From assembly GCA_947259485.1 (NCBI GenBank), contig CAMYLU010000001.1:62001-126000 (forward strand): a DNA stretch of 64,000 nt, read 5' to 3'. This DNA comes from an uncultured Gammaproteobacteria bacterium. Its GTDB lineage: Bacteria; Pseudomonadota; Gammaproteobacteria; GCA-001735895. Made by a program: the position numbers and the translations under genes. Shown here piece after piece: positions 24,719 through 31,875 of this stretch; the first letter of the stretch is position 1, and the number at the start of each line of letters is the position of its first letter. The notes under the pieces are model-generated. The model did not search any database. It was not told the DNA's origin and was given only the letters and a program-made list of their open reading frames with translations.

Positions 24719-25219
24719 ATGTCAGATATAAATATCCGCATCGTAAACGAACAAGACCTGGATCGATGTTACGAAATTGAATCTGTTTCGTACTCGGGTG
24801 ATGAGGCCGCAACCAAGGATAAGATTTTAAAGCGAATTAAGACCTACCCGGAAGGTTTCATTGTTTTAGAAAATAATCGGGAGGTTATTGGTTTTATTAA
24901 CTCCGGAGCCACTCAAAAGGTTGAACTATCGGACGAAGCGTTTAAAGAGCTAGTCGGCCACGATCCTGAAGGTCAACATATAGTCATTCTTTCAGTTGTT
25001 GTTCATCCGGATTTCCAGGGAAAGGGCATGGCCGGTAAACTTATAAATAGCTTCATAGACAAGATGAGAGCGCTTGGCAAAACTGACATCTTCCTGATCT
25101 GTCAACCAGAGCTAATCGGCATGTATGCAAAATACGGTTTTGTTAACCTGGGAAAGTCGGATTCGGACCACGGCGGAATGAGCTGGAATGAAATGTCATT
25201 GTGTTTACAGGACAAATAG
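24719..25219 (+). CDS. GNAT-family N-acetyltransferase (cassette gene)
   Basis: 166 residues from the ATG at 24719. GNAT core: IVILSVVVHPDFQGKGMAGKLINSF is the acetyl-CoA loop, and MYAKYGFVNLGKSDSDHGG is close to the arylalkylamine-type end of the family. Transcriptionally paired with the phosphatase gene, which starts this cassette. The stop codon TAG (25217-25219) is part of the R'' of attC 21. Substrate unknown. Confidence 0.85.
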   Translation: MSDINIRIVNEQDLDRCYEIESVSYSGDEAATKDKILKRIKTYPEGFIVLENNREVIGFINSGATQKVELSDEAFKELVGHDPEGQHIVILSVVVHPDFQGKGMAGKLINSFIDKMRALGKTDIFLICQPELIGMYAKYGFVNLGKSDSDHGGMSWNEMSLCLQDK

Positions 25220-25274
25220 CAAGCACATGCAGTCAGATTAAACTAAGGTTGACCGTCTGATGTGAGCGTTATTT
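25214..25274 (+). other. attC recombination site 21
   Basis: R'' AAATAGC (A to G change), AAGCACATGCAGTCAGA, loop, GACCGTCTGATGTGAGC, R' GTTATTT (25268-25274). Contains the stop codon of the GNAT gene. Confidence 0.75.
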
Positions 25275-25291
25275 AGCAATTGGAGATACGA

Positions 25292-25561
25292 GTGGACAAG
25301 GCAATAGTAGGGGTTTTGGCAGTATTCGGTATCTTGCACCTGTTGCTGATAGTCGTGCCAATCAGCTCTACTCTGCGAGCATCTATTTCCGTTAAAAGTA
25401 AAATATTTTGGTGTGCATTCCTCGTGCTCCTTCCATTTATTGGGGTGGCATATTTCCATTTTCGATTCAGGTCAAGCCTGTTTATGGGAAAACCTTATCA
25501 ACCGAGTCCGCATGACTTAGGAGTGAGAAACCCGCCTGATTCACGAAAGGATAGAGATTGA
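25292..25561 (+). CDS. Small PLDc_N-like membrane protein (cassette gene)
   Basis: 89 residues from a GTG at 25292, preferred over the TTG at 25280 because GGAG lies 6 bp upstream of the GTG. Two membrane segments (about 3-22 and 38-56); WCAFLVLLPFIGVAYFHF resembles the PLDc_N domain (phospholipase D-nuclease N-terminal), a small two-helix module often found alone. Function unknown. Confidence 0.6.
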   Translation: MDKAIVGVLAVFGILHLLLIVVPISSTLRASISVKSKIFWCAFLVLLPFIGVAYFHFRFRSSLFMGKPYQPSPHDLGVRNPPDSRKDRD

Positions 25562-25571
25562 TCTGGACGGC

Positions 25572-25644
25572 ATATAACAAGTGCATCCCGTCGGACAATG
25601 TGCCTACTGAGTGCGCATTTTACCGCTGATGCGAAACGTTAGAC
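25572..25644 (+). other. attC recombination site 22
   Basis: R'' ATATAAC, AAGTGCATCCCGTCGGAC, long loop, TTACCGCTGATGCGAAAC, R' GTTAGAC (25638-25644). Well preserved. Confidence 0.85.
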
Positions 25645-25654
25645 AGTTAGTAAA

Positions 25655-26206
25655 ATGTTTGCAAAATTAAGTTACCAATCTTTTGTTGTGGTTATTACAG
25701 CCTTCTTGATGAACCTGCTGGCTGCATCAATCACGAATGCTACAAACGAAACTAAACCATCACTCTTAGACTGCACCCGGGAGAACCCAGGCTCGCCCCT
25801 GCATGAATTTCGAATGATTGCCGACTTGAACGCCGATGGCGAACCTGATTACCTTTTAGCCAGGCCACCGTGCGGAAACGCAGGCTGCCATTTCGCAGTA
25901 TTTCTTTCTGTGGATGGAAAGTATCGCCAGACCGACTTTGTATTCTTTCACCCAAAGGCTGTTCGGCTTCAGACTGCGGAGAAGGAACCCGCGATACTCC
26001 AAACTTACTCACGCAAGAATTCAACTGAAGGAATACTGGTCACTTACCAGATCTCGAATGCAGGCGTTATAGAAAAAGCCACCGAGCCAATGAAACCTGC
26101 GGGCAGGGATCGTGACAGATACGACGAACTTTTTAAATCTGGAAATTCCCCATTGGTCGAACGAGGAACTTGCCAGGGTCCGACCATTGCATGGGAACCA
26201 TACTAG
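25655..26206 (+). CDS. Exported protein of unknown function (cassette gene)
   Basis: 183 residues from the ATG at 25655. Residues 8-30 form a signal peptide (FVVVITAFLMNLLAASITNA). The mature part has four cysteines, two of them close together in PPCGNAGCHF, and MIADLNADGEPDYLLARP, which resembles an FG-GAP/calcium-binding D-x-N-x-D-G repeat. Predicted periplasmic, possibly metal-binding or disulphide-bonded. I do not recognise the family. Confidence 0.6.
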   Translation: MFAKLSYQSFVVVITAFLMNLLAASITNATNETKPSLLDCTRENPGSPLHEFRMIADLNADGEPDYLLARPPCGNAGCHFAVFLSVDGKYRQTDFVFFHPKAVRLQTAEKEPAILQTYSRKNSTEGILVTYQISNAGVIEKATEPMKPAGRDRDRYDELFKSGNSPLVERGTCQGPTIAWEPY

Positions 26207-26216
26207 ACCAACCAAA

Positions 26217-26244
26217 CCATGTCAGCTCAAGCTGCCAGACATGG
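26217..26244. repeat. Inverted repeat between two genes of one cassette
   Basis: CCATGTC (26217-26223) and GACATGG (26238-26244) form a perfect 7-bp stem with a further AGCT/AGCT pairing in the loop. No T-run follows, so it is not a clear terminator. It could be an attenuating hairpin or the trace of an old attC. Confidence 0.35.
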
Positions 26245-26310
26245 ACTTGCAGCAAACCTGCATTAACTCAAAATCAATAAATACTGTAACTATTTTAGCG
26301 GAGACATAAC

Positions 26311-26631
26311 ATGATTCAGTCAACTACTCCCAGTATTCAGGGAAAGAACATCCTAAGCTACCACGGCGTAGTAACGGGAGAAGCTATTCTAGGCGCAAAT
26401 ATTTTCAAGGATTTTTTTGCGAGTATTCGCGACATTGTCGGTGGGCGATCAGCAGCCTACGAGCGGGAGCTAAACAAGGCAAGGACCATAGCGTTCGAAG
26501 AAATGTCGCAGCAGGCTGCTGAATTAGGGGCGAATGCAATTGTTGGAATAGACATTGATTATGAAACTGTCGGTGCCAAAGGTGGCATGCTGATGGTAAG
26601 CGTAAGTGGTACAGCAGTGACCCTTAGCTAA
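26311..26631 (+). CDS. YbjQ/UPF0145 family protein (cassette gene)
   Basis: 106 residues from the ATG at 26311 with GGAGA upstream. Characteristic family sequence: [32 protein letters not shown], then [33 protein letters not shown]. These proteins form pentamers and were once called heavy-metal binding; no function is established. The length is the normal 106-107 residues. Confidence 0.9.
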   Translation: MIQSTTPSIQGKNILSYHGVVTGEAILGANIFKDFFASIRDIVGGRSAAYERELNKARTIAFEEMSQQAAELGANAIVGIDIDYETVGAKGGMLMVSVSGTAVTLS

Positions 26632-26645
26632 TCCCGTAATGTTTC

Positions 26646-26712
26646 GTTTAACAAGCACATGCCACAGCACCCGACTAGAGCAGGCTGGGATATGAGCGGT
26701 AGAGGGTTATGA
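26646..26712 (+). other. attC recombination site 23 (last in the array)
   Basis: R'' GTTTAAC, AAGCACATGCCACAGCACC, diverged loop, ATATGAGCGGTAGAGG and R' GTTATGA (26706-26712). The right arm is diverged. The ATG of the next gene lies within this R'. Confidence 0.7.
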
Positions 26713-26915
26713 AGCACCCTATTGTTGGATATCACAAGGATGAAGAGAACCACTGGGTTGCGGAGTTAGCATGTGGTCACAACCAACATGTCCGAAACAG
26801 CCCACCGCTGATTAGTAGACCCTGGGTTGAATCAGAGTCGGGCCGGGAATCCATGTTAGGTTATAAACTGGATTGTAAGAAATGTGATGCGGATTTACCC
26901 GTAAACAACAAATAG
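26709..26915 (+). CDS. DUF3565 protein
   Basis: 68 residues from the ATG at 26709, which is itself part of the last attC core site. Family pattern: GYHKDEENHWVAELACGHNQHVRNSPP, then CKKC, a small zinc-type protein with CxH and CxxC ligands. Function unknown. No attC follows it, so it is either the last cassette whose downstream site is lost or the first gene beyond the array. Confidence 0.8.
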   Translation: MKHPIVGYHKDEENHWVAELACGHNQHVRNSPPLISRPWVESESGRESMLGYKLDCKKCDADLPVNNK

Positions 26916-26931
26916 AAAAGGAGATTTGTAG

Positions 26932-27249
26932 ATGACTCAATACCTTATTGTTTATCTAGGTGGCGATCAGCCATCCAGCCCCGAGGAGGGCAAGCAACAT
27001 TTTTCGAAGTATATGGCATGGTTGTCCTCGTTGGGCGACTCGGCGGTTAGTCCCGCCAATCCGCTTAAGAATACGAGCACAGTAAACACCGATGGTACTG
27101 TTACCGCCGGGGGCGCAACAACAATGTCCGGTTACACTATAATTAAGGCTGATTCTATGGAGGCGGCACTGACGATTGCAAAGGCTTGCCCCTTTCTGGA
27201 TATTGGCGGTTCACTTGAGGTATCCGAGCTGGTTGAGATGCAAGTGTAA
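26932..27249 (+). CDS. YCII-related domain protein
   Basis: 105 residues from the ATG at 26932, preceded by AAAGGAGA. YCII features: YLIVYLGGDQPSSPEEGKQHFSKYMAWLSSLGD, with a MSGYTIIKADSMEAALTIAKACPFL tail as in YCII/DGPF-type dimeric ferredoxin-fold proteins often encoded with ECF sigma factors. No such regulator is nearby. It probably forms a pair with the DUF3565 gene. Confidence 0.85.
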   Translation: MTQYLIVYLGGDQPSSPEEGKQHFSKYMAWLSSLGDSAVSPANPLKNTSTVNTDGTVTAGGATTMSGYTIIKADSMEAALTIAKACPFLDIGGSLEVSELVEMQV

Positions 27250-27304
27250 AATTAAATACGATAACCGCATTAACCTGGGCCCCGGAAGGCACCACTTACG
27301 CTCT

Positions 27305-27682
27305 GTGTATTTGGTGTCCGGTGATGCGAATCTTCAGGATATAAACTTCGTGGGAAAGAAGCTGATCACAGGGCGAAACCCCAGCACCAAAGAGTTGCTC
27401 GAAGCTGAGCGGGTATTGAGCCTTGACCCACAGCAGAGAAAAACTCACCCGTCAGCTATTGCGGCAGATGTGAGTAAACTCGACCATATTAATACCTACG
27501 GATCATTGCCCGAATACTATGTAGACCAGCCATTCACCTGTCGGCAATGTGGCAAACCTGAAATATGGAAAGCCAGGGATCAAAAATGGTATTACGAAGA
27601 AGCAAAGGGCCATATTGATGCAACGGCTGTTGAATGCCATGCATGTCGAAGTCGAAACAAGGAGAGGCATCAATTGAAATGA
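27305..27682 (+). CDS. Zinc-ribbon (zf-trcl type) protein
   Basis: About 125 residues; the start is uncertain (GTG at 27305 or 27314, no ribosome site). The conserved end YGSLPEYYVDQPFTCRQCGK, then WKARDQKWYYEEAKG and CHACRSRNKER, is the putative zinc-ribbon family with two CxxC pairs. The N-terminal half (GRNPSTKELLEAERVLSLD) fits the same family. Function unknown. It ends just before a sterol-desaturase gene. Confidence 0.7.
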   Translation: MYLVSGDANLQDINFVGKKLITGRNPSTKELLEAERVLSLDPQQRKTHPSAIAADVSKLDHINTYGSLPEYYVDQPFTCRQCGKPEIWKARDQKWYYEEAKGHIDATAVECHACRSRNKERHQLK

Positions 27683-27710
27683 ATTGCTGCCCGACCGGGG
27701 GTATAGCGTT

Positions 27711-28448
27711 TTGATCGCTTTACCTACCATTCTGCTCATTTCCGCGACAATAATGTTCCTTGTCGCAGAGCGCGTTTTTCCTGGAAGACCATTACCCCAT
27801 TCGGCAGGATGGTATTTACGTTGCCTGTCAATAAACCTCGTACAACTTGCCATTACTCTCTTGTTGGGTGGATTATGGCTGGAGTGGCTTGGAGGAGATT
27901 CATTTTTTAACCTGGCCCAACTCGCATCTCCCTGGATCGAGGGTTTTATTGGCTGGTTTATAGGAACATTTGTATTTTATTGGTGGCATCGGCTCAGGCA
28001 TCAAAACAGGTTCTGGCAAGTTTTTCACCAGATTCACCATTCCGCCTCACGTATCGAAGTTCTTACCTCGTTTTACAAGCACCCGGTCGAGATTTTCGTA
28101 AATTCATCGCTTGCCGCAGTCATACTTTTTCCGTTACTCGGTGTCTCGTTAATGGCGAGTTTTTGGTATAACTTTTTTGCGGCAACGGGCGAGTATTTCT
28201 ACCATGCCAATTTAAAGTCGCCGAACTGGATAAGATATTTTATCCAAACGCCGGAACTACATTCTGTGCATCATCAATATGATGTGCATAAATATAATTT
28301 CAGTGACATACCGATTTGGGATCGTATATTCGGTACTTACAAGGACTCCATATCATTTACCGAAAGATGTGGATTTCCAGATGGCGCGGAACAGAGAATA
28401 GGCGAAATGTTACTATTCAAAGATGTCTATGAGAACGAAAATACCTGA
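27711..28448 (+). CDS. Sterol desaturase/fatty-acid hydroxylase family membrane protein
   Basis: 245 residues from a TTG at 27711 (an in-frame TTG at 27684 is possible). Four to five membrane segments and the di-iron histidine clusters of the superfamily: HRLRH, HQIHH and HSVHH, plus an extra FYHANL. Members use O2 to hydroxylate or desaturate lipids, sterols or carotenoids at the inner membrane. Substrate not inferable. Confidence 0.85.
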   Translation: MIALPTILLISATIMFLVAERVFPGRPLPHSAGWYLRCLSINLVQLAITLLLGGLWLEWLGGDSFFNLAQLASPWIEGFIGWFIGTFVFYWWHRLRHQNRFWQVFHQIHHSASRIEVLTSFYKHPVEIFVNSSLAAVILFPLLGVSLMASFWYNFFAATGEYFYHANLKSPNWIRYFIQTPELHSVHHQYDVHKYNFSDIPIWDRIFGTYKDSISFTERCGFPDGAEQRIGEMLLFKDVYENENT

Positions 28449-28582
28449 CAGGCATATTTAGAAAAGAGCGTCACCAAAACCGGTATACGCGACGGTAATA
28501 TCTATCCTGTCACTTATTCTGGCGTTCGGTTATGTCTGGAGCATGTGACGGAACAATAGCCCAGGTTAAGTAATACTGAAAA

Positions 28583-28837
28583 ATGAACATACTTAAATAT
28601 ACCGCGTTCCTGTTTTTAGGTTTTTCGTTTGCAGGCTTTTTGTACGTAGCCTGGCTTTTAATCGTGGTTCCAACATCCAGTTTCGATACACAGGGGCCGG
28701 GCCTGGCGGGCGCAATCGTTGTGTTCGCCGCTCAAATATTCGGATTCGTCGGTATATTTTTGTTCACAGTGTGGATTGCAATAAAATACAGGCAGGCGCC
28801 AGCAACGAGGGACAGTGATGAAGAAACTGAAAAATGA
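28583..28837 (+). CDS. Small two-segment membrane protein
   Basis: 84 residues from the ATG at 28583. Two hydrophobic helices (about 5-28 and 40-66) and a charged C-terminal tail. No family recognised and no good ribosome site. Its 3' end overlaps the next reading frame by about 20 bp, which supports a two-gene unit. The 134 bp before it contain no gene, only a short hydrophobic open frame. Confidence 0.45.
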   Translation: MNILKYTAFLFLGFSFAGFLYVAWLLIVVPTSSFDTQGPGLAGAIVVFAAQIFGFVGIFLFTVWIAIKYRQAPATRDSDEETEK

Positions 28838-29054
28838 AAAAGAGATGCTCAAAAAAGCAATTATCGAGGGTGTTAAGTACGGAGAAAAAAGAGGTGTGGT
28901 CGAGTTTGAACCCACCGATTCGGCAAACGAAAAAATTGAGTACATATATCGGCTACTGGTGCACGATAAAGTGATCCAGCCTATTCCACAGGATCAGATT
29001 TCACAAAAATCAATGATGCATAAACTGGCAATATGGGCCTCAAGACTAGATTAG
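28818..29054 (+). CDS. Small charged protein of unknown function
   Basis: 78 residues from the ATG at 28818 (a GTG lies one codon upstream), with GAGGG as ribosome site. Lysine/glutamate-rich N-terminus (KKLKNEKEMLKKAIIEGVKYG) predicted helical, then IEYIYRLLVHDKVIQPIPQDQ. No recognised family. Overlaps the preceding membrane-protein gene. Confidence 0.5.
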   Translation: MKKLKNEKEMLKKAIIEGVKYGEKRGVVEFEPTDSANEKIEYIYRLLVHDKVIQPIPQDQISQKSMMHKLAIWASRLD

Positions 29055-29079
29055 GTTTTGGCGCCAGGTAAAAAGCCGC

Positions 29080-29520
29080 ATGAAAAATTTTGTCATCAGA
29101 ACATTTCGCTCCAACGACGAACCGGATGTCATCGATCTATGGCATCAGTGCGGCTTAATCGTCCCCTGGAACAATCCCAAAACTGATATTCAGCGAAAAC
29201 TTTCAACTTCTCCCGACCTGTTTTATATCGGATTACTCGATGACGAACTGATCGCAAGCTGCATGGCGGGATATGATGGCCATCGCGGCTGGATTTATTT
29301 CCTCGCAGTGAAAGACGCCTGTCAACGCAAAGGTTTTGCCTCAATGCTCGTTGATCACGCCGAATCAGAATTGATTACGTTGGGCTGTCCAAAGGTAGAA
29401 CTAATGGTCAGAAAGACTAACCAGAATGTCGTTTCGTTTTACCAGAGTGCCGGCTATGACATTGACCCGGTCATGGTACTGAGCAAGCGGTTGATAGAAG
29501 ATGAACCGCATGACTACTAA
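29080..29520 (+). CDS. GNAT-family acetyltransferase (YpeA-like)
   Basis: 146 residues from the ATG at 29080. Closely follows E. coli YpeA: VIRTFRSNDEPDVIDLWHQCGL, VPWNNPKTDIQRKL, GWIYFLAVKDACQRKGFASMLV and VSFYQSAGY. Cytosolic acetyltransferase of unknown substrate. It overlaps the DUF1415 gene by about 10 bp. A fourth GNAT in the window, outside the attC array and closer to a core gene. Confidence 0.85.
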   Translation: MKNFVIRTFRSNDEPDVIDLWHQCGLIVPWNNPKTDIQRKLSTSPDLFYIGLLDDELIASCMAGYDGHRGWIYFLAVKDACQRKGFASMLVDHAESELITLGCPKVELMVRKTNQNVVSFYQSAGYDIDPVMVLSKRLIEDEPHDY

Positions 29521-30073
29521 CCACGATGAGGTAATCAGGTCGGTACAAAACTGGGTTGATTCTTTTGTCGTGGAATTGAATCTATGTCCGTTTGCCAGGA
29601 GCGTGCTGGCAGATAGCCGGGTACGTTTCACTGTGACCGCTGCAGCGACTGAAGAACAGTTACTAACCGCGTTGCAAGTTGAACTGGAACTGCTAAATCG
29701 CGACCCATCGATCGAAACCACGCTGCTGATTCACCCCGGGGTATTACACGACTTTTACGACTACAACCAGTTCCTGGATAGCGCCGATCAATTACTGCTG
29801 CAACTGAAACTGGAGGGAATCTACCAGGTCGCGAGCTTCCACCCGGATTACCAGTTTGGCGGCACCGCCCCGGATGATGTTGAAAATTATACCAACCGGT
29901 CACCCTATCCTGTTTTGCAACTGCTTCGGGAAGCCGGCGTCGAACGAGCCCTTGCCGGATTTCCCGATGCAGATCAAATCCCGGCGCGTAACATTGCGTT
30001 GATGAATAGCCTGGGCAAGGAAAAGTTAGACGTTTTGACACAAGTATGTTCTAGCGGTGAAGAGTCAAAATGA
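29510..30073 (+). CDS. DUF1415 protein
   Basis: 187 residues from the ATG at 29510 (an ATG at 29501 adds three residues). Opens with the family signature VQNWVDSFVVELNLCPFARSVL and contains LLIHPGVLHDFYDYNQFLD, YQVASFHPDYQFGG and NRSPYPVLQLLREAGVERAL. A conserved Cys-Pro pair and His residues suggest an enzyme, but the family has no known reaction. Common in gammaproteobacteria, usually as a core gene. Confidence 0.9.
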   Translation: MTTNHDEVIRSVQNWVDSFVVELNLCPFARSVLADSRVRFTVTAAATEEQLLTALQVELELLNRDPSIETTLLIHPGVLHDFYDYNQFLDSADQLLLQLKLEGIYQVASFHPDYQFGGTAPDDVENYTNRSPYPVLQLLREAGVERALAGFPDADQIPARNIALMNSLGKEKLDVLTQVCSSGEESK

Positions 30074-30090
30074 TTGATAATAAGCGCCGG

Positions 30091-30119
30091 ATAATCGGAC
30101 GGTAAGTACAGCCGATTAT
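30091..30119. repeat. Inverted repeat upstream of the ferritin-like gene
   Basis: ATAATCGG (30091-30098) and CCGATTAT (30112-30119), a perfect 8-bp stem with a 13-nt loop, between the DUF1415 stop and the encapsulated-ferritin start. No poly-T follows. It could be a leader hairpin or an operator. Confidence 0.4.
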
Positions 30120-30157
30120 TCATCATCCTCGAAAACGAAGAGATACTGGAGAAAGAA

Positions 30158-30445
30158 ATGGCAAACGAAGGCTATCATGAGCCCATTAGCGAACTAACCG
30201 ATGAAACCAGGGATATGCACAGAGCGATAACCTCGCTGATGGAAGAGCTGGAAGCAGTTGACTGGTATAACCAACGTGTCGATGCCTGTAAGAACAACGA
30301 ACTTAAGGCAATCCTTGCGCACAACCGCGACGAGGAAAAGGAACATGCAGCAATGGTGCTTGAATGGATACGCCGCCAGGACCCGACATTCGATAAAGAG
30401 CTTAAAGACTACCTCTTCACCGAGGATGAGATTGCCCACGGATAA
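30158..30445 (+). CDS. Encapsulated-ferritin (EncFtn) homologue without encapsulin
   Basis: 95 residues from the ATG at 30158 with GGAGAAAG upstream. It matches the Rhodospirillum rubrum EncFtn core closely: MEELEAVDWYNQRVDA and ILAHNRDEEKEHAAMVLEWI. Ferroxidase and entry-site residues are kept: Glu29, Glu30, Glu32, Trp36, Tyr37, Glu60 and His63 (known EncFtn numbers are two higher). The family forms an annular decamer that oxidises iron inside an encapsulin shell. Here the protein stops after LFTEDEIAHG and lacks the C-terminal targeting tail, and no encapsulin gene is adjacent. Confidence 0.9.
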   Translation: MANEGYHEPISELTDETRDMHRAITSLMEELEAVDWYNQRVDACKNNELKAILAHNRDEEKEHAAMVLEWIRRQDPTFDKELKDYLFTEDEIAHG

Positions 30446-30487
30446 AATCCGGCCGCCAAAAGATTACGGGCAACGGCAGGACGAATC

Positions 30488-31018
30488 ATGTTTTCCATAG
30501 AGTCGTGCGAGCTTCCAGGAGAAGCGCTGCTGACCAGCTACTCTAGTAGTGGGGCCTACACGGATTGTTATCGCACCGAAGTCCCCGGGATCGTCACGCA
30601 TACACAGTATGTCGGCGCCTTCTATACCACTTCACTCTTCAAGTTAGAACGCGTGATACTGGCCTGGTTTGTATCAAAACCCTCAACTGACCACGAGGCG
30701 GAACAATTGGCAGCAGGTTCGACCAACCAGTTTGCTGCCTGGCAAGTGGAAAGCAGGGCCGAAAACCAGTTGTTACTGTCCGATTTCCGCGGCCGCACCA
30801 GGTCTTGGCTGATGGTGCTTCCAGCTGGCGAAGACAACAAACCAAGGACGCATCTGTATTTCGGCTCCGCGGTCACGACGGTACCAGATCAAAAAACAGG
30901 CAAGATGACGCTAGGCAACGGATTTCGCGTCCTGCTCGGTTTTCATAAAATTTACTCGCGGCTACTCTTATACTCGGCCAGGTTACGCCTCAAGACGCAA
31001 TCGGGCGGAAAGGGCTAA
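30488..31018 (+). CDS. Protein of unknown function
   Basis: 176 residues from the ATG at 30488, 43 bp after the ferritin-like gene and 3 bp before the next start. Visible features are YTDCYRTEVPG near residue 24, a strand-rich middle (LERVILAWFVSKPS, QFAAWQVESRAENQLLLSDFRGRTRSWLMV) and LGFHKIYSRLLLYSARLRLKT at the end. No signal peptide or membrane helix. I do not recognise a family; a small beta-barrel-like polyketide-cyclase-type fold is possible but unproven. Confidence 0.65.
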   Translation: MFSIESCELPGEALLTSYSSSGAYTDCYRTEVPGIVTHTQYVGAFYTTSLFKLERVILAWFVSKPSTDHEAEQLAAGSTNQFAAWQVESRAENQLLLSDFRGRTRSWLMVLPAGEDNKPRTHLYFGSAVTTVPDQKTGKMTLGNGFRVLLGFHKIYSRLLLYSARLRLKTQSGGKG

Positions 31019-31021
31019 AGC

Positions 31022-31780
31022 ATGCGCATCGTGTCCTGGAATATCCGTGCCGGCAGCGGTAAACGCGCAACCGGGGTACTGGCGCAATTGCTTGCATGGC
31101 AGCCTGAAATTATCGGACTAAGCGAATTTCGGGGTACCAGTGCAAGCCAGTGGCTGGCATCCGAACTGGAGGTAGCCGGATATTGCTACCAGCTGAGCAG
31201 TATAAATTCGAAACTGCCCGCCAAAAACGCACTCCTGTTGGCCAGCCGTTACCCCCTGCAGGCAATCGAGGAAACGGGAATGCCAGGTATCCGCGAACGC
31301 TGGCTGATGGCCGCTGTTGATACCCAGCCCACTTTGACGCTCGGCTTGATGCATATCCCGAACTACACTGCGCCCGGCTTGAAATATCCATTCCTGGAAT
31401 CGCTTCTGAAGATGGTTAAAAAATGGAACCGTGGGCCGGGGCTCATAATGGGAGACACTAACTGCGGTAAACGCGGACTTGACGAGGAAAAGCCACAGGG
31501 CCCCAGGTTTCAGCGCGAACATGACTGGATCGTCGGCATGGAGCAGCGTGGCTTTGCAGATGTTTTTCGCCACCTTCACGGGGATCGTCGCGAGTACACC
31601 TGGTATTCGCACCGCAATAACGGATTTCGGCTAGACCACGCTTTTTGCAGTCCGCAGCTGGTGCCGGCGATTACCGGTCTTCAGCACGCCTGGGGCCGTG
31701 ATCCCGAACAACCCAACCGCCGCGCTGCCCTGAGCGATCATGCGGCCGTTATTATCGAACTCGCTACCGATATAATATAG
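31022..31780 (+). CDS. Endonuclease/exonuclease/phosphatase family protein
   Basis: 252 residues from the ATG at 31022. EEP-superfamily metal-hydrolase motifs: RIVSWNIRAGSG (Asn ligand), EIIGLSEF (Glu), LIMGDTNCG (Asp/Asn), RLDHAFCSPQL and a final LSDHAAVI (catalytic His). Acts on phosphodiesters of DNA, RNA or lipid headgroups; no AP-endonuclease-specific features are visible. Tightly linked to the preceding unknown gene. Confidence 0.85.
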   Translation: MRIVSWNIRAGSGKRATGVLAQLLAWQPEIIGLSEFRGTSASQWLASELEVAGYCYQLSSINSKLPAKNALLLASRYPLQAIEETGMPGIRERWLMAAVDTQPTLTLGLMHIPNYTAPGLKYPFLESLLKMVKKWNRGPGLIMGDTNCGKRGLDEEKPQGPRFQREHDWIVGMEQRGFADVFRHLHGDRREYTWYSHRNNGFRLDHAFCSPQLVPAITGLQHAWGRDPEQPNRRAALSDHAAVIIELATDII

Positions 31781-31875
31781 CTACTTCAGTCCTGTTGGCA
31801 TTTCATATGACAATGCGTAATCATCCGCGAACCGAACGCCTGCCCAGATCAGGCAATGCCAGGAGTTAAACTACC

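Noticed and set aside
27317-27335. GGTGATGCGAATCTTC as a possible attC right-arm trace
   Set aside because: Lies in the zinc-ribbon gene region, has no core site and no left arm.
28460-28550. Short hydrophobic open frame (ISILSLILAFGYVW) after the sterol-desaturase gene
   Set aside because: No start codon or ribosome site; may be a remnant but cannot be supported.
30070-30090. A Fur-box-like ATGATTGATAATAAG before the ferritin-like gene
   Set aside because: Too few matches to the GATAATGATAATCATTATC consensus to claim iron control.
30078-30102. AATAAGCGCCGGATAATCGGACGG, which resembles the left arm of attC
   Set aside because: No right arm or GTTRRRY follows, and the match is only moderate; kept as a simple inverted repeat upstream of the ferritin-like gene.
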